From positions 62,389,760 to 62,453,759 of the forward strand of contig CM057005.1 in assembly GCA_029891345.1 (NCBI GenBank): a DNA stretch of 64,000 bases. The letters run 5' to 3'. Position numbers and translations under genes: made by a program. The number at the start of each line of letters is the position of its first letter. Position 1 is the first letter of the stretch. The DNA is from Dryococelus australis. Taxonomy: Eukaryota > Arthropoda > Insecta > Phasmatodea > Phasmatidae. The notes under the pieces are model-generated. The model was not told the DNA's origin. It saw only the letters and a list, made by a program, of their open reading frames with translations, and did not search any database. This document shows positions 1 through 12,369 of this stretch, piece by piece.

Positions 1-116
1 AGCACGTTATTTATTCTCTCTCTTCGATTTGGTTTCCGTGTTCAGAGGATGGGTTTCTGCCATGGCGCAGATCAGATACGGGTCTGCTAAATGCGTCGCG
101 TCGCTTCGCTCCCAAA

Positions 117-374
117 TGAGTGAGTGAAGAGATCTGGGCGGCTCTCGACAACGAGGTCTCGAGAGCCGTCGAGGGTGAAGCGAGGTGGGTATGGGACGGC
201 GCCGGAATGAAGGGGCGGGGAAACGAGAGATCCCCGAGAAAACCCGCCGGCCAGCTACATCGTCCAGCACGATTCCCACATGCGGAAAGTCTGGTAAGGG
301 CCCCGCCGGGAATCGAGCCCCGGTTCACCTACGTGGGAGGCGAGTAGTCTGACCACTAAACCACCGCGGCCCCC
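117..374 (-). mobile_element. tRNA-headed SINE, near full length
   Basis: Read on the minus strand this copy begins with a tRNA-like head (A-box-like GGTGGTTTAGTGG, B-box-like GGGCTCGATTCCC), passes through a conserved body (GGGTTTTCTCGGGGATCTC) and ends in a tail of repeated CACT/CTCA units. It matches the other SINE copies of this window over the whole length. The head implies a pol III internal promoter, and mobility would need a LINE partner; both are known of SINEs and inferred here. Short open frames here on both strands are by-products of the SINE. Confidence 0.85.
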
Positions 375-708
375 TGTCCATGTGAGCGTTTATGTACGAG
401 TCTAATAGCGATAACAGCTTAACGTTATTAAAATAAGAATTGGTGTGCCACGTGGTTGACGTGATTATGATCAAATGTTAAAAATCAAGGCCAAATATTT
501 TATATAAATTAAAAATAAGGAAAAACAAAGATATAGTTGCATTATCGAGGCAAACTGTGAAATCGGTTTACACAAATACAACGAAGTTTAGGGATTTTAC
601 TGTATTATTTTCAGTAACTCGAATCGAAAAATTACATTGATGTTTGTATGAGCATTTAACTGTCTTAATGGTTGACCTTATCATATGTAAAATGTGTTAG
701 TATACTTA
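375..708. other. AT-rich unique-looking spacer
   Basis: No gene, repeat family or structured element was recognised here. Confidence 0.5.
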
Positions 709-1128
709 AAGACTGTTCACGATAAAGTGGGCACTTTTGAAAACAACCTTAAAAACTGGCCCTGCCCCTGCCTGCATATATTATAACGGGCGCATTTGGT
801 TACATACGTCCTGTAAAGTTGGTAACGATGGATAGAAAATAGTTCCTTGTCTTAACGTCAAATAAAAAGTGTTAGGTAACAATTTGTAACAACTTAAATT
901 ATTTATTTCGCTTTGTACTTTTTTTTATAAACGAAGTGTAAAAAAGATCAGATTTGTGAAATAATTACTTTTTTTTAATAAACCCAAAGTTTCACTTGAT
1001 CGACGCATGGATAAAGTGTTGAGGCCCATTGCGGTGTTAATTTTACATAAGGTGGAAGAGTACACAATGTGCATACAAGTATATCTAAAACTGGCCTTTC
1101 AAAAGTGCTCATTTTACCGTGAATAGAA
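709..1128 (-). mobile_element. Family C MITE, long form
   Basis: Ends are inverted repeats of about 30 bp: GACTGTTCACGATAAAGTGG at the left and the reverse complement of a near-identical sequence (CACGGTAAAATGAGCAC) at the right. The interior matches the copies at 2126-2552 and 39747-40171, including a conserved stretch around GTTAGGTAACNATTTGTAA. It has no coding capacity, so it depends on a transposase in trans (inference). The flanks are A/T-rich, so the target duplication length is ambiguous (TA or TTA). Confidence 0.8.
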
Positions 1129-1257
1129 TATACCTGCCCAAAACTACTGTAGACTATATTTTCATCACATATTTCGGCTGTGTTGGCCTAAAAGCGGCAC
1201 TTAATAACCGTTTTCTTATTTGCAGTAAGCAAAATGTCCGCTTAACCAACACACTTA

Positions 1258-1438
1258 GAGTGAGTGAGTGAAGAGATTTGGACGGCTCTTAACATCGAGG
1301 TCTTGAGAGCCAAAGAAGGGGATTTAGGTGAGCATGGAGTAGCGCCGGAATGAAAGGGCGGGGGAAACGTAAAGTTCCCGAGAAAACCCGCCAAACAGCG
1401 GCATCGTCCGGCACGATTCCCACACGCGAAAATCCGGA
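1258..1438 (-). mobile_element. tRNA-headed SINE, 5'-truncated
   Basis: Body and tail of the SINE are present on the minus strand. The copy stops at AATCCGG and lacks the tRNA-like head, as expected from incomplete reverse transcription by target-primed insertion (known for SINEs, inferred here). The tail carries four GAGT units. Confidence 0.8.
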
Positions 1439-2125
1439 ACAAACAGAGACTTCTCTATTGACAAACTACCAACACAAACGCCAAAGTGAATTGATTTAAC
1501 GCAACGAATAGATAAAATGTTCTGTGCAGGTTTTCTCTCTGCGTCTTATATAAAAATGTAGTACATTATTTATTCGTACGATTTTTTTTTTTTTTTAGAG
1601 TACCGTAAGCAAATTTTCTCTCACATAATGTCTTGATTTTGGATTAAACAAGAAAAAGATTCTTCAGACTGTGATGGAGTGTTCCCCGTTACATTTTCCA
1701 TCTGTCTCCATGTTTGGGAAAAGGATGTTTGCGAGAGACAAAATGATTACTGCTCCAGTCAGCGGTCAGTGGACGGGAAAGCATTGGAGATACATCGTCT
1801 GTTTGCTCTTCTTCCAGTAAAACACTAAACGTAGGCTGAGATATTTTCGAATTTTAAACTGCAATTGCGTAGCCGTGTAAGGATATTTATTTTACTTGAA
1901 ATAATATAAACTTATTATTAATTAATATTCAGTATCGAGTACCTTGTCGATTATTCCGGATTCGTCTATTTCGTTGTTTTTGGGTATGAATACCTGCTAG
2001 GAATGTGTATGCTAAATACCAAAGCAAGATATAATTATTGCTTCCAATATTTTCCAGGAATAATTACAGACAGCTATTCCATAAGTAAGCCGCACGTCGT
2101 TAGAAATCTTACCAATACTATTATT
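1439..2125. other. AT-rich spacer with a T tract
   Basis: A run of about 15 T lies at 1582-1596. Otherwise no feature was recognised. Confidence 0.5.
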
Positions 2126-2552
2126 AGGCTGTTCACAGTAAAATGAGCACTTTTGGAAGCCATGTTTAAGATGTATTTGTATGCACGTCGTGTATTCTTC
2201 CACTTTATGTAAGATGAAGATTCTCTTGTCATGAGCGTCGTCATTTTATTCATGCGTTGGTCAAGTAAAACTGTGCAATTATTATAAAAATAAATATTTT
2301 ACAAATATACTTATTTTTACACTTCGGTGGCATTTAAAAAAACCGAAAGTGAAAGAAATAATTTAAGTTAATAGAAATAGTTACCTAACACTTTTTATTC
2401 GACGTTAAGATACGTAACTATTTTCCCATCATTCGTTACCAACTTTGCTGAGCGCACGTCTCTCAGTGCCCCCGTTAAAATGCATGCAGGTAGGAGCAGT
2501 GAATTATTTGTAAGGTTGATTTCGAAAGGGCTCACTTTAGTGTGAACAGCCT
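2126..2552 (+). mobile_element. Family C MITE, long form
   Basis: Complete copy in the opposite orientation to the one at 709. Left end AGGCTGTTCACAGTAAAATG and right end TAGTGTGAACAGCCT are inverted. Internal landmarks shared with other copies are CATGCGTTGGTCAAG, AGAAATAATTTAAGTTA and CCTAACACTTTTTATTCG. No coding capacity. Confidence 0.82.
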
Positions 2553-2954
2553 TTATACCTGTTAACGGGGTAGGTTTGAAGGATGCAGATCGCGTTATCT
2601 TATTATTATTTTTATTTTCCGCAGCGTATTGAGTACAAATTTATGTACGCGTGACCTCGAATATTAGAAGCAACGACTGGCGAATTTCTGTCTCTCCACG
2701 AGAGTCCTCCCTCCCAGAGCAAGTTCGCGTCAGACAGAAATATTCGCGGGGGTTCTCGAGTGTGTTATAACGATATCTCGCGCTGGGGCGAAGCCGATGT
2801 TGTTCGGGCCCTCTGCGCCATCTTGCCCCGCGAGCAATTCTGCCGAGAGTGTTCCTCCAACCTTTCCCGAAAACTCATTGCAAGGACTCCTTCCTACTTG
2901 AATGCGACGAATATCGTTTACTCGGTCTTTCGGCTGTTGTGTTGTCTTCGCGCT

Positions 2955-2956
<2 letters not shown>
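2553..2956. other. Spacer, GC-richer in its second half
   Basis: No repeat family recognised. About 2690-2890 is GC-richer with several CpG, directly upstream of the TC microsatellite. It may be unique DNA but no exon can be supported. Confidence 0.35.

Positions 2957-3004
<48 letters not shown>
2957..3004. repeat. (TC)24 microsatellite
   Basis: Uninterrupted TC dinucleotides. It generates spurious Leu/Ser and Arg/Glu reading frames on both strands. Confidence 0.97.
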
Positions 3005-3007
<3 letters not shown>

Positions 3008-3573
3008 GTTTCGCGCGAAGGCAGATACGGGAATACAAATATCGCCGCGGGAAAGGCTCCACTCAAGTTACCGTTGTCTTTGAAAGCTGGAATAAATCAG
3101 ATGCATCAGCTTTGGATGCGTATGGAAATATGTGCGTTCTGATCAAAAGCAACCCTCTCTGCAACCGAGTTTTCCTCACTTTTCTTGTATAGTTTTACTT
3201 CAGATGCCTCGAGAAATCAGTCATTTGAAATTTTTTTTTTGCCTTATAATAAACGCAGTGATGAACATTATCAGCTCAGTATCTAAATACGAAGAGTTCA
3301 GTACACAACTAGCTCAAGTCCATGTAGATATGTTAACGAGCTTAATTAAAAAGAAATTATTACTTTTCCATGGAACATTTTGAGTACAGTTTCACAGATA
3401 TTTTTCATCTGAAATTAAGTACTTAGTGTAGTTAAATTTCTGACATAAATATAACTATCATGAATTTGACCAGTAATTATAGAAGAAAAACTCGTGCTCT
3501 GAACTCTTCATATAGCTTACTTTGCTTGCCACTCGATGGCACTACGGGTTAACGAAATCCGTTGCAGAAGTAT

Positions 3574-3808
3574 AGGCTGTTCACGGCAAGGTGAGCATTT
3601 TTGAGGCCCTAGTTACTTTTTCCTATCAGCCATTTTTTATCCTCCGATACATTAATAGAGAAATATTTCCATGTAAGTAATAAACACGGTGTATATTTTT
3701 CACTGGACTTGAAAGTTAACGTCTAAGGCTATAAAAATAACGTATATTTATTGACTATTATTCCAAATGAGGGGGCTTAAAGAAGTGCTCACTTTAGCGT
3801 GAACAGCA
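3574..3808. mobile_element. Family C MITE, short form
   Basis: Ends AGGCTGTTCACGGCAAGGTG and GCGTGAACAGC are the family C inverted repeats, but the interior (GCCCTAGTTACTTTTTCC, AAGTAATAAACAC) belongs to a second, shorter subfamily also seen at 34861 and 61470. Flanks are TAT/TAT-like. Confidence 0.78.
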
Positions 3809-3910
3809 TATTACCTGTCTGCCCACGAATTAGCTTACAGAGACGTGAAGAAATTTTCAGGTTCGTTCCTTCAATATTATTGTTACTGACATTCAATGCG
3901 CCTAGTAAGT

Positions 3911-3923
3911 GGGGGGGGGGGGG
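3911..3923. repeat. G13 homopolymer
   Basis: Thirteen consecutive G, one of nine G or C runs of 10 or longer in this AT-rich window. Confidence 0.95.
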
Positions 3924-4597
3924 AACCTTTTTCTTGAATAATAGCTGCTGTTTTTCATGCTTCCTCTCCTATGCCAAGAGGCTAAGCAGGAAACGGCTTG
4001 CATACCATATTAGTACAAAGTTACGTATAAATAACGACACACGCGCAATTACGGACTTGTCTGGAGTTCGAACCCGGAACTGCATGCTGCCGGCGTTGGC
4101 TTAATGACCTTGAAGTAATCTCCTAGTAAACAAGCTTATTTATAAATATAACTAATATTTTTCATTTCCACTCACAAATAAACAGTTTTGAGAGTGAAAA
4201 TGACTCAAGTGGATATTTTAAAGCGGAAATGTGTAGACTAATTTGGTCCGAATTTAAATATTTAACATTTCACGTTACTTATGAATGTGATAAAAAAATC
4301 CTAAAGAAAACTTTACGTAAATCCCAGTTTATATGCGGCGTAATTAACAAAACACTAAAAATAAATGTAAAAAAAGGAAACACTACTACATTAAGTTATA
4401 CAAAATCGTGGTAGTTCTTATCTACACATTCGTGAATGCAGCACTAAATAATCCTCATGCTGCTAAAATGAAGTGTCTCAAAAGAGTGAAAGTGTGTAGG
4501 AGTGAATACATAATACATTTTAAATTTTATATCAAAACTCAATTCTATTGCATTTCACATTATGGTAGACCACTTGAGAAATTTCAATGCTTCAACT
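3924..4597. other. AT-rich spacer
   Basis: A B-box-like match lies on the minus strand near 4066-4080, without a convincing A box or tRNA fold. Nothing else recognised. Confidence 0.45.
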
Positions 4598-5018
4598 CAT
4601 GGAGGTAATAGATGATGGAGTGGCAACAGCCTATCTTCTCCACGATTATCAAGTGAAGCCAGTTTCTTGTCCGGCTTCTTTCTACTGCGCATGCGCAGAC
4701 CGGTTGTTAATGTCAGCCGCCATATTACGAGTGGCAAAAGTTACATTGTACATCGGCATTACCAGTGACGTAATTATTGCGTTTTGTCCTTGCGGGATGT
4801 TTTCAAATGTACGTGGACTAAATAAGCCTGTGCATCGAAATACTATACAATATTTTGCCACTATCCGGAATTAATTAAATGAAAAACACGCCCATTTAAC
4901 TACACTTAAACATGCATCTTTTTGCCACTACTAGTCCTGGCCTTGTCTTTCAGTATCGTCTACTGCCCGGCTTCACTTTCGTTTGACGGCTTCCACTCCA
5001 TAGACTAAAACCTCCATG
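4598..5018. mobile_element. hAT-like non-autonomous element with perfect 8-bp duplication
   Basis: The element starts CATGGAGG and ends CCTCCATG. The inverted ends run about 26 bp with a few mismatches (left CATGGAGGTAATAGATGATG, right end reverse-complemented CATGGAGGTTTTAGTCTATG). It is flanked by an exact direct repeat, CTTCAACT, at 4590-4597 and 5019-5026. Eight-bp duplications are the known signature of hAT transposases, though the CATGG terminus is not typical hAT (CAGNG). The 421-bp interior has no coding frame. Only one copy is in this window. Confidence 0.72.
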
Positions 5019-5026
5019 CTTCAACT

Positions 5027-6760
5027 CCACAAAACAACTGACTAGCGGCTCGCCGGGGAACGGCGCGGCGATGCGGCCTGCCTGCCTGCCGCCGCGCCGC
5101 GAGAACGCTGACACGGTGCATCGTGTTGCACTTCCTGGCACCGGGCACGCTATACTCGGTGCCTCATAACATGAATATACTCGGTGCAACGTACATCACC
5201 TTACAATCGCCCTCATCTTTGAAGAGTGGAGCACCGCAGCGACACTAACAAAACACATGGAACTTAAGACGGACACGAGAAAAAAAAAAAGTAAAACAGA
5301 ACAGATACAGAACAATTACTTCTCAGACGAGCTTGGCTCGCTTGTACCAAGCCGTTCGACCTTAACAGTAGAGGCTGGTTCTCTCTTACAGTCTGCTGTA
5401 CTGTTTTTCATGGGTTTGGCAGAGTAGCACTTCGTAACTACAAGAATCACACCAACACTAATACAAACACCCAATATGCAAGAGTTAATACATTGCTAAT
5501 AACAGGAAAGAAACTGATTTCTCGCTTATCTACTAGGTGCACGATTTCATTATATGATTCGCTGTACTCGTGTTTTTGTAAGTAATCATCAATTTCTGAC
5601 AACATGGCTTTATCTGAAGTTAGATGAGTCGGCAACCAACCAAATATTTGCTCAAGTTTGAAATTCAACTGAAACTTAAGAATGTGCAAAACAGTATAAC
5701 TCACATTCAGATACATTACATCGGTTACAGTGGCAAGAGCTTTGAAACGATTCGAAATCGTACCTTTACCTGCAGCCGTGGTATCCACCTGCAAGCAGGA
5801 ATGCTGTGGTTACTGTTACATGAAAGAGGACGACTGACAGGCTTATCTGAGTTCGTGAGGTATGAAGGTCTCAATAAAAATAAATAAAAGAAACTAAATT
5901 TAATTTATAGTTTATTCACTCTGCTATTATATACATCATTAATTAGTTGTCTTCACTTCTACTATTTTTATTTAACAGTGAGCGAAATATTTAATGTATA
6001 TTTCCACTCATATTAACGCCCTTCTTAGTTGTACTCATTGTTTACAGTCAATTAACTCATACTCATTATCAACATATGTTCTTTCTATCTGTTGCCATCA
6101 TTAATAATGTCTTTTACTCACGCATCTAGTCCAATAGTCCAGCTTGCCAGCTGCACACTCCACTGCTTGGTACTCGGAGTCGCCGACTTCCCTTCCAGCT
6201 GGTCACTTCTCCCTCTGCTCATATTCTTTCGCTCGGAACTCGTCCGCTCATTCATTCATCGACTCCCTCAAACTCCCAATCTGTAGGCCTGTCGCAGTAT
6301 TTATACTGTTCTCGTGACCAGACCATCTCAAAGGTTCAACGCACCCCGAGTCGCGCTGAGAGAACAAGGTCAGTAATCCAGAACATTCTTCAGATAAACG
6401 TAGAAAATAATACAACCAGGGTCCGCGGCGCGCATCTGTAATTCTAAACCCATCATGGTCTTGCCTCCGTCATCGCTCTCATATAACAACTCCCTTCTTT
6501 CGCGCACGATCGGTGAGGCAGCGACCATGTAACAGTACGATTAATGACGAATGTGGTGGAAAGAGAATGGTTATGTTAGTAATTCTCCACAAAATAACTG
6601 TTTGCACAGATTTAAGCGCACGAAGACAAAATCATCAAAATTCGAAAGGAAGACTGACATATGTAGTAAAAAATATACTGCATTTGAAGCAGAATTTCCT
6701 CCTTCGTAATCTAATAATAAACAGCTCAGCAAGCATGTTTCAGTGTTTGAGTTGGGATTA
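5027..6760. other. Gene-less stretch
   Basis: About 5040-5110 is very GC- and CpG-rich, with CTGC and GCCGCG units. The rest is AT-rich. Open frames of 87-144 codons here resemble no family I know and overlap in several frames, so they are not called. Confidence 0.4.
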
Positions 6761-7383
6761 TAGTCTATTTCCAAAGCGTCCCTTGTCCACAAATATGACT
6801 ATTTCCAATAATGGTCCTGTTGGTTCCTTCCTAGACTTTGCTATGGAATGGCACATGTTTTACAGGTCCAAAACAATGCGAAGGCCGTTTAAAGGCAGGT
6901 TTAAAATTCATTCCATTTCCAAAGTAGCGCTTGTCTACAAACATTAAATACAATGTGGTGGTTACTTACAACATACCTTGTACAGAACCAAAATATTCCT
7001 TGTCCCAGCGGGCATCAGAGCATGATGCTTCGAAGTGATCCAAAAGGCCCTTGTCCATTTGCCACGAAGCTTTTGTACCCTTACACCAAATATCTTTCCC
7101 TGAAAACTCAGATACCTTCATCGTGATATTACATTCTATTGGGTTGGCACCACATTCTAGTTAATGATATAAAAACAAACAAGAGGCATTTCAATGACCA
7201 GTTAGCGTGTAGCGTGTTTGTGAAACATGCAGTTGTAGGTGGCAATCTTTCGCTAGGTAATAGTGTAGTATAAGTATTCGTGAATTATTTTAATCTTATT
7301 TGAGTGATATATTGTATAAATATTCTAGTGACTGTTCTGCGAATCTTGCTCGAAGCTTTGGCAAGCACAAGTGAAATTGAGGC

Positions 7384-9204
7384 TAGGCAAGCAGGAATGG
7401 TGAGACCGCATCTACGTCAGGTAAAGATAGGAAAAAACAATGTAATCCAGTGGTTGGAAAAAAAATTGGATAAAAAACTAGGTACTCTCTAAAGTAGGTG
7501 CCAAGTTTGCCAAGCTGCGTTCACTCTGGCCGAAAGTACTTATAGTGTTTCCGGCTAATGCTGCAAGAAGGGTGTGAGATCCGTAACATGTTTTATCCCA
7601 GGATAATTGATTATAGATCTGCGAAAATAGACCAAGATAATTAATTTAAGTAACCAATAACAGAATCTCCTAAACGAAAACGTGCTGGAGTGGATTGTAA
7701 CTAAGCACCCAAATCTGGAATAAATATTTGATTCTAATCACATGTGGTCGGCAATCAAAACAAATTCCAGTATGCCAGAATGCACTCCTGAGCATTTTAC
7801 CGACTTCCAAAAAGCGGGTCCGGAGGGTGCGCAATGCCCACTTTAGAATAGGTTTGTGGGCGAAGGAGAATCGCGTAGGTGATCATCGTTCACACCAACA
7901 TGACGAGCAAAATAAGGCTGTAAAAGCCTTCATCGAGTCTCTCCTGCCACTGGAGTCTCATTACAGTAGAAACAGCTACACCTGTAAGCAATATTTGGAC
8001 AGTTCTTTGACAGTTACCAAATTATATTCATTGTATAACAATTCATGCTCTGTATAAGCCATGAATGTTCAGCAAGAGTTCTTCAGAATTACATTTCTAA
8101 AGGATTACAACTTAAGATTTCATTCACTTGCAGTAGACAAGGATTCAAAATGTTTGCAGTATGAGGAACGATGCAAGTCAAATAGAGATGATAAAACCCT
8201 TGAAATTGGATTTAATGCCCACAAAAGGCGTGTCAATGCCTTTTAAAACTCCTAAAAACGAATAATGCGAAATCTATTGCATTCACATTTGACTGTTAGA
8301 AAAATCTAGTATTGCCAGAAATACCTGACCAGGCCTGTTACTATTCTCTGCAGATCTACCTATATAATTGCACTATTTATCAGGGCACATCCACTGATTC
8401 ACAAAGTAACGATAGAGAGTGTCTATCTATACATGGATGGGAGCGGACAGTAAAATAAGGGTTAATCTCAAATTGCATCTGCTGTTCACCGCCAATTAAA
8501 GAATACTCAATTAGGGGAGTGTGAAATCGTTCGTCCATTTGCCGATGGAATTGGGGGGGGGGGGGAACAAGTATATGATCATTATTGAAATGGTAATAAA
8601 GTGGCTGTGAGATCCCCCCCCCCTTCCATTCAACATACAGGAAGTGTATATTATCTTCCCAGTTCCCGAACATTCCTATCTTCAACCTGACACAGGGTGG
8701 TTGTGCGTATTGGAAAGTAACGACGAATACTACAGTATCTTTGAGAAGTAAGTAATTGTACTTAAAATAGGCAGGGGCTATGGTGTGTACAACTGGAAGG
8801 CAGCAACAGAAGAAGTGTTTAAGAAGCCTAACAGGCTGCACTTCCGTTTTGCTATTTGCATGCGATACATTGTCGCTCGAGGAAGGACAACAGCAGACAT
8901 TCTTGTACGAGGGGAAGAGCATACAACACCGATGTGGGAATTCCCAACAAGATTTGTCCATCCAAAACGAAGTGTAGCAGACATTAGTCCACAGCTGATG
9001 GAAATTGGAATTCCAGTAAAAAAGAGTAACATAGAAAATTTCAAGAAATTGCTTGATATGCATTACGGAACTGGATGAGATGAGTTACCAGAATTGAAGT
9101 TCTACCGGAACATCGTCAACTCACATGTACCAACCGAAAATGGGAGACATTTAGAAGATGAAAATGATGGGGGGATGATGGAGGATGTTGACGACATCCT
9201 GTAA
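7384..9204 (+). pseudogene. Transposase-like pseudogene (uncharacterised arthropod family)
   Basis: Four blocks on the plus strand look like one protein in several frames. (1) 7384-7560, ending in a CQVCQAAF motif. (2) 7875-8055, with ESLLPLESHYSRNSY and a QYLDSSLTVTKLYSLY stretch, which recalls the SHY-R region of a multi-copy arthropod protein family usually annotated as uncharacterised and probably a transposase. (3) 8061-8243, with FRITFLKDYNLRFHS and HKRR. (4) 8785-9204, from YNWKAATEEVF to an acidic C-terminus ending in DVDDIL. In block 4 an in-frame TGA at 9076-9078 stands where the reading continues for 41 codons to a TAA, so it is probably a mutated TGG. Stops and frame changes separate the blocks. 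The 8260-8780 interval has no recognisable match and contains G and C runs. Family recognition is from memory and untested. Confidence 0.55.
8553..8623. repeat. G13 and C10 homopolymer pair
   Basis: G13 at 8553-8565 and C10 at 8614-8623 lie 48 bases apart inside the decayed transposon and could pair as a hairpin. Confidence 0.9.
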
Positions 9205-9657
9205 CAAATTGCTTAGTGCCGTGAGCTTAACGGATAAGCATGTATATTGGGTGAAACTGTAAATATTGTGCAATATTTGTAAAATTTAATAAAATGTGAT
9301 CAGATTGATTTATGTGATTCAGGGTAACCTATTCTGGGGGTACACATTCGGTCGTATAAATATTTACAGCCTGACATCACTACTCACAAATCCAAAATAG
9401 CCCTTGTCCATTCGGTGCAGTTTCAAAAGAGCCCTTGCCCAACGTAAAATTCCGAAACGCACATTGTCCAGTTAATTTATTTTAAGGAGAATGCTTGGTT
9501 TCAGAAGACTCATATTTCTATAGACAATTTGCATGACCAACAGTAACATCCATACCAAAATTCGTACAGCTACGTTACAAAATAAACTCAATATACATTT
9601 TTCGCTGTTTCCCGAAAATCTATGTTCACACACAAGGAGTCCTTTGGAAATAGACTA

Positions 9658-10435
<778 letters not shown>

Positions 10436-12369
10436 CGCTCGCAATTATGATTGATACAGAATGTTACACAGATTGCTCAATACACAATACTCAATTTACA
10501 GTTACACACAAGCGTCTCGACGCCGTTAAGTCGCAATACAGGAATAATCTCAAGTCCCTAGCCTTGCCAGTTATTAATTATTATTCTTAAGGGGGATTGA
10601 CGGGGTCTCGAAGGATGACTTGTGCCCTAACCGCTAGCACGAGGTATGCTCAACAATATCACAGAAGAGGACCTGGAAGCTCCTCCGAGCCTCGATGTCT
10701 TGATGATCCTGTTGCCAGCTCCGGCCTCTGGTGTCGGCGTGACTCTGGGGGAGGGAGGACAGCGTCCCTGGACTTTTATACTCTGCGCACCCAGTAGGTC
10801 AGCTTGATGTTTCGCAAGCACTCAGAATCTATAGTGCGTCGTACCTTATCATGCACGTTTGTGTGCGGCTCTCCTCTGGCCGCTACAGTATGCTTGATAA
10901 ACGGAGACTGAGTATGAAAGTGAGTTAACCATCGAATTTACCTGGGTAAGTTTTCTTACTTCGACGATTAAGGTGGCGCATTAAATGCCGATAGCATATG
11001 TGACGTCTATGGAAATTATTTTCTCAACTTACATGGGATTTATTTCTACATGCTTTTGGCATGAAACTTTTATTTTAGGTTGTTTGGGTACTACATGTTT
11101 GTGGAAACATTTAACTTCTGCATTATAGAATCTGTACTTATAGACTTCGTTACCACACACGATGAGAATATTAATTTGGTTGTTTAAAGTCATTACCCCT
11201 AACCATGTATTTCACATTTATATAGTGACTTTGCGTTGTTTGAAACGTGAAATACAACAAAATTAATGTACTACTTTGTTGAATCAATTTTTTTTTATGT
11301 CATCCCACTTGTTTTGGCATCAAAGTTAGTGCAAAGTTTACGAGGAAAATCTATACTTAACAACACATCCGCTTACACCTAACATGTTGACATACGCAGC
11401 TAATGCAATATGCGACATTCTAACGGCAGGGAGACACTTTCTCACTGTACTGACAAAAGATGACCTATAGATTGGCCTACACGAAATAAAATCTATGAAT
11501 TACGTCTAATGAGAGTTATCAAAGACGTGGAGAGTCTAAACAGCTCCAGAATATCTAGTGCGTGCTTGTTTGGAATTACACTAAAAGATTGTCAGCTGAA
11601 AAAACAGACCACTAATTGAAATATATATATATATATTAACTTGACGAGAAGGAATTTGAGGTGAAACATGTGCAGTTTGTTCTCTTGTATTACGGGATGT
11701 ATGATATATAAATGTTTTGACCATCTTCTATGTAAAATTATTTTGAATCATAATTGATAATTTTATATTTTGATTACATAGCTACGATTTTCATATTTTC
11801 GGTCGAGTCAACTGTTGCAGTAAGTATCTTTAATTTTTTTTGCCAGGTCGTTTTCGTATTAATAAAATATGTGCCGGATCTAATTAATTAAACGTCATTA
11901 AAACGAGTGATTCTCAAACTGGTGAAAAATATGAGTTCTAGATATTATGTTAAGTCAAATTAAAACGCACGCATTTTCATTCACCGCCTTAGCAAATCTA
12001 TCCTTAAAATTTATTTCACTGAACACTATGTACCCATGAGTATTTGATTGCTTGAAACGAAGTCATTAAATTTTCATCAGAAAAGGTCTACTAAAATTCT
12101 AAGCAAAATTATTGGCACAAGGGTGGTAGGCAAATGTAGGCACACTGCTCTAAAGTAATATTTTTACAAATTAGTTTATTACAGTTTTATGAAATACTAT
12201 AAGCTATGTATGCTGAGTTATTTCGGATGTTCCTTTTTGGTTATTGAACAGTGTATTCTACTTCAGTCCGATTTAAAAGCATATAAATAATAATACTTAT
12301 TTTGATTGAGTAGTAAAAATAAAAATACACGTTTACTAAATAATCGACGAAGCTAGCTTAAGTAGCAAA
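10436..12369. other. Gene-less stretch
   Basis: About 10590-10800 is moderately GC-rich with two overlapping short open frames and no recognisable product. The remainder is AT-rich, with a short TA run at 11623-11635. Nothing else supported. Confidence 0.4.

Larger units (their letters stand above)
6761..9657 (+). mobile_element. Decayed 2.9-kb DNA transposon with transposase-like pseudogene
   Basis: Left end (6761-6789) reads TAGTCTATTTCCAAAG followed by CCTTGTCCAC. Right end (9632-9657) is its inverted copy, reading TAGTCTATTTCCAAAG then CCTTGTG on the minus strand. Further degenerate copies of the same motif, roughly TTTCCAAA, a 3-5-base gap, then CCCTTGTCCA, lie inside both ends in the plus orientation: about 6912-6940, 6977-6997 and 7037-7061 at the left; 9392-9414, 9422-9441 and 9448-9470 at the right. 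Between them is a broken gene (7384-9204) resembling a widespread arthropod transposase-like family. Inverted ends, subterminal repeats and a central gene are the plan of a cut-and-paste element. The target duplication is unclear (perhaps TA). Confidence 0.62.

Noticed and set aside
2730-3192. Overlapping frames with Arg-Glu and Leu-Ser runs
   Set aside because: They are translations of the (TC)24 microsatellite on both strands.
4066-4080. B-box-like GGTTCGAACTCC on the minus strand
   Set aside because: No A box at proper spacing and no tRNA fold; a single B-box match is common by chance.
8380-9063. 227-codon minus-strand frame, the longest in the window
   Set aside because: It is antisense to block 4 of the transposase-like pseudogene, which reads sensibly on the plus strand, and it runs through G and C homopolymers that encode Pro and Gly runs.
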